NCBI GenBank assembly: GCA_030608725.1
Contig: JAUWDP010000091.1
Location: forward strand, 1 to 5,587
DNA from: Candidatus Bathyarchaeota archaeon
GTDB taxonomy: Archaea; Thermoproteota; Bathyarchaeia; TCS64
Reading direction: 5' to 3'
DNA: 5,587 nt
Both the position numbers and the translations under genes were made by a program. Below, in pieces: positions 4,666 through 5,587 of this stretch; position 1 is the stretch's first letter; every line of letters begins with the position of its first letter. The notes below the pieces were generated by a model. It saw only the letters and a list, made by a program, of their open reading frames with translations, was not told the DNA's origin and did no database searches.

Positions 4666-5587
4666 CTACTCCCGTTCATAGCGTGTGCCGTGCCAGAAGG
4701 TCCTGTCTGAGGGCCTGAAGTCGTCGAGCTCCACAAGGTCGAAGGCCTTCTCCGCCTCCGTCCTCGCCAGCTCCATGACCTCCTGCTCGTCCACGCTCCA
4801 GATCTTCCCCTCCTCCATCAGGACCTCGCCGCCGACGATGACCGTCTCCACGTCGTTCCCGTTGACGTAGAACGTCAGCAGGTGGGGGACGTAGGTGGTG
4901 GGCGTCAGGTGTGGGCGGTCCAGGTCGACGAGGATCACATCCGCCTTCTTCCCCGGCTCCAGGGATCCCACATCTCCGTCCATCCCCAGGGCCTTCGCGG
5001 CGTCGATGGTGACCATCCTCAGGGCTTTTCCTCCAGGCAGTACGTCCTGGGTGCTGAACCTCATCCACTGGTGCCACATGGCCCGGCTGATGTCCTTAAA
5101 GAGGTCGAATGAGAACCGGGGGGCCGAGCCGTCGGTGGAGATGGAGACGTTGGCCCCGGCCTCCAGCAGCTCGGGGATGGGTGGGTAGCCGTACCACATG
5201 TTCTCGGCTGTGGAGGGAGCCGTCGCGACGTTGGAGCGGGTCTTTCCTATGACTTCCACCTCGGTGGGCCTCAGCCCGTTCCCGTGGGCGATGACCACAT
5301 CGGGACCCAGGATACGCTCCACGGCCTCCCTTCCAAAGTGCTCAAGGGCGAAGTCCACGGAGCCCCCGAAGATATGGGTGTGGATCTGGACCCCGTGGCT
5401 GTCCGCGAGACCCCTCATCTCCTCGGCCTTCTCCACCATCACCGGAATGTCCTCGGGCTTGTACAGGGTCCCGTGGCGTCCCCTCTGGGTGAGCCTCCCG
5501 AATATGTAGGGCGGGGCGAGGGCGATCCTGATACGTCCATCAGCTCCCCCATGCCACTTCTCGATGACCTCCACCGAGTTGGCGAGG
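4666..5587 (-). CDS. Second, divergent ATZ/TRZ-type amidohydrolase, N-terminus outside window
   Basis: The frame runs from a TAG at 4666 to the right edge without another stop. A GTG at 5574 is an internal codon: residues LANS before it continue in frame, and the metal-binding HxH that opens the family lies beyond the edge. About 306 residues are visible (numbered here from the Val at 5574). GADGRIRIALAP (10-21) is typical of the family's mid-domain. IHTHIFGG (64-71) carries the third metal His67, AHGNG (96-100) the conserved His97, SISTDGSA (144-151) the metal Asp148, and VGSLEPGKKAD the C-terminal domain. Two departures stand out: the H-x-x-E catalytic Glu is Gly70, and the C-P-x-x-N loop reads APSTAEN. 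It is a paralogue of the plus-strand neighbour, not a copy. It may act on another bond, use another acid/base residue, or be partly inactive. Substrate unknown. Confidence 0.9.
   Translation of the reverse strand, partial: LANSVEVIEKWHGGADGRIRIALAPPYIFGRLTQRGRHGTLYKPEDIPVMVEKAEEMRGLADSHGVQIHTHIFGGSVDFALEHFGREAVERILGPDVVIAHGNGLRPTEVEVIGKTRSNVATAPSTAENMWYGYPPIPELLEAGANVSISTDGSAPRFSFDLFKDISRAMWHQWMRFSTQDVLPGGKALRMVTIDAAKALGMDGDVGSLEPGKKADVILVDLDRPHLTPTTYVPHLLTFYVNGNDVETVIVGGEVLMEEGKIWSVDEQEVMELARTEAEKAFDLVELDDFRPSDRTFWHGTRYERE

Overview
The window looks like a chromosomal catabolic gene cluster from an archaeon. The DNA is G+C-rich by eye, arginine is encoded mainly by AGG/AGA, start codons include TTG, genes are packed tightly, Shine-Dalgarno sites are of the GAGGTG type, and short TATA-like A/T islands sit 20-40 bases before start codons instead of bacterial -35/-10 pairs. 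A thermophilic or uncultivated Thermoproteota-type lineage is my guess; no rRNA or other phylogenetic marker is present, so this is weak. I see no tRNA, rRNA, CRISPR array, insertion sequence or phage gene.

Layout: a divergent promoter region at about 3141-3231 separates two transcription directions. To the left, on the minus strand, four co-directional genes run 4 -> 3 -> 2 -> 1: a DUF3830/cyclophilin-like protein (3140-2655), a DppA-like M55 D-aminopeptidase with a TTG start only 6 nt further on (2648-1845), an ornithine cyclodeaminase/mu-crystallin-fold dehydrogenase (1797-766), and a CapA-type metallophosphatase-like protein (660 to the left edge, C-terminus outside the window). To the right, a complete ATZ/TRZ-type amidohydrolase (3232-4665, plus strand) meets tail-to-tail a second, divergent amidohydrolase (4666 to the right edge, minus strand, N-terminus outside the window). 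The two stop codons abut with no base between them.

How the genes may work together (inference): every confidently assigned gene points to small nitrogen compounds. Two metal hydrolases of the deaminase/chlorohydrolase superfamily would open or deaminate N-heterocycles or amides, an M55 peptidase would cleave D-amino-acid peptides, and an NAD(P)-dependent OCD-fold enzyme would act on an amino or imino acid. DUF3830 proteins have no known reaction, but I recall them beside amidohydrolases in bacteria. The CapA-like gene may link to gamma-glutamyl chemistry or may simply be a cytoplasmic phosphoesterase-fold enzyme. A D-peptide or N-heterocycle salvage pathway is a reasonable working hypothesis; the true substrate is not visible. 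Two enzymes carry apparent changes at normally conserved catalytic positions (Lys to Phe in the OCD-like protein, Glu to Gly in the second amidohydrolase), so their chemistry may differ from their namesakes. The leaders of the first and last minus-strand genes share an unusual pair of short motifs in swapped order, which could be a common regulatory signal.
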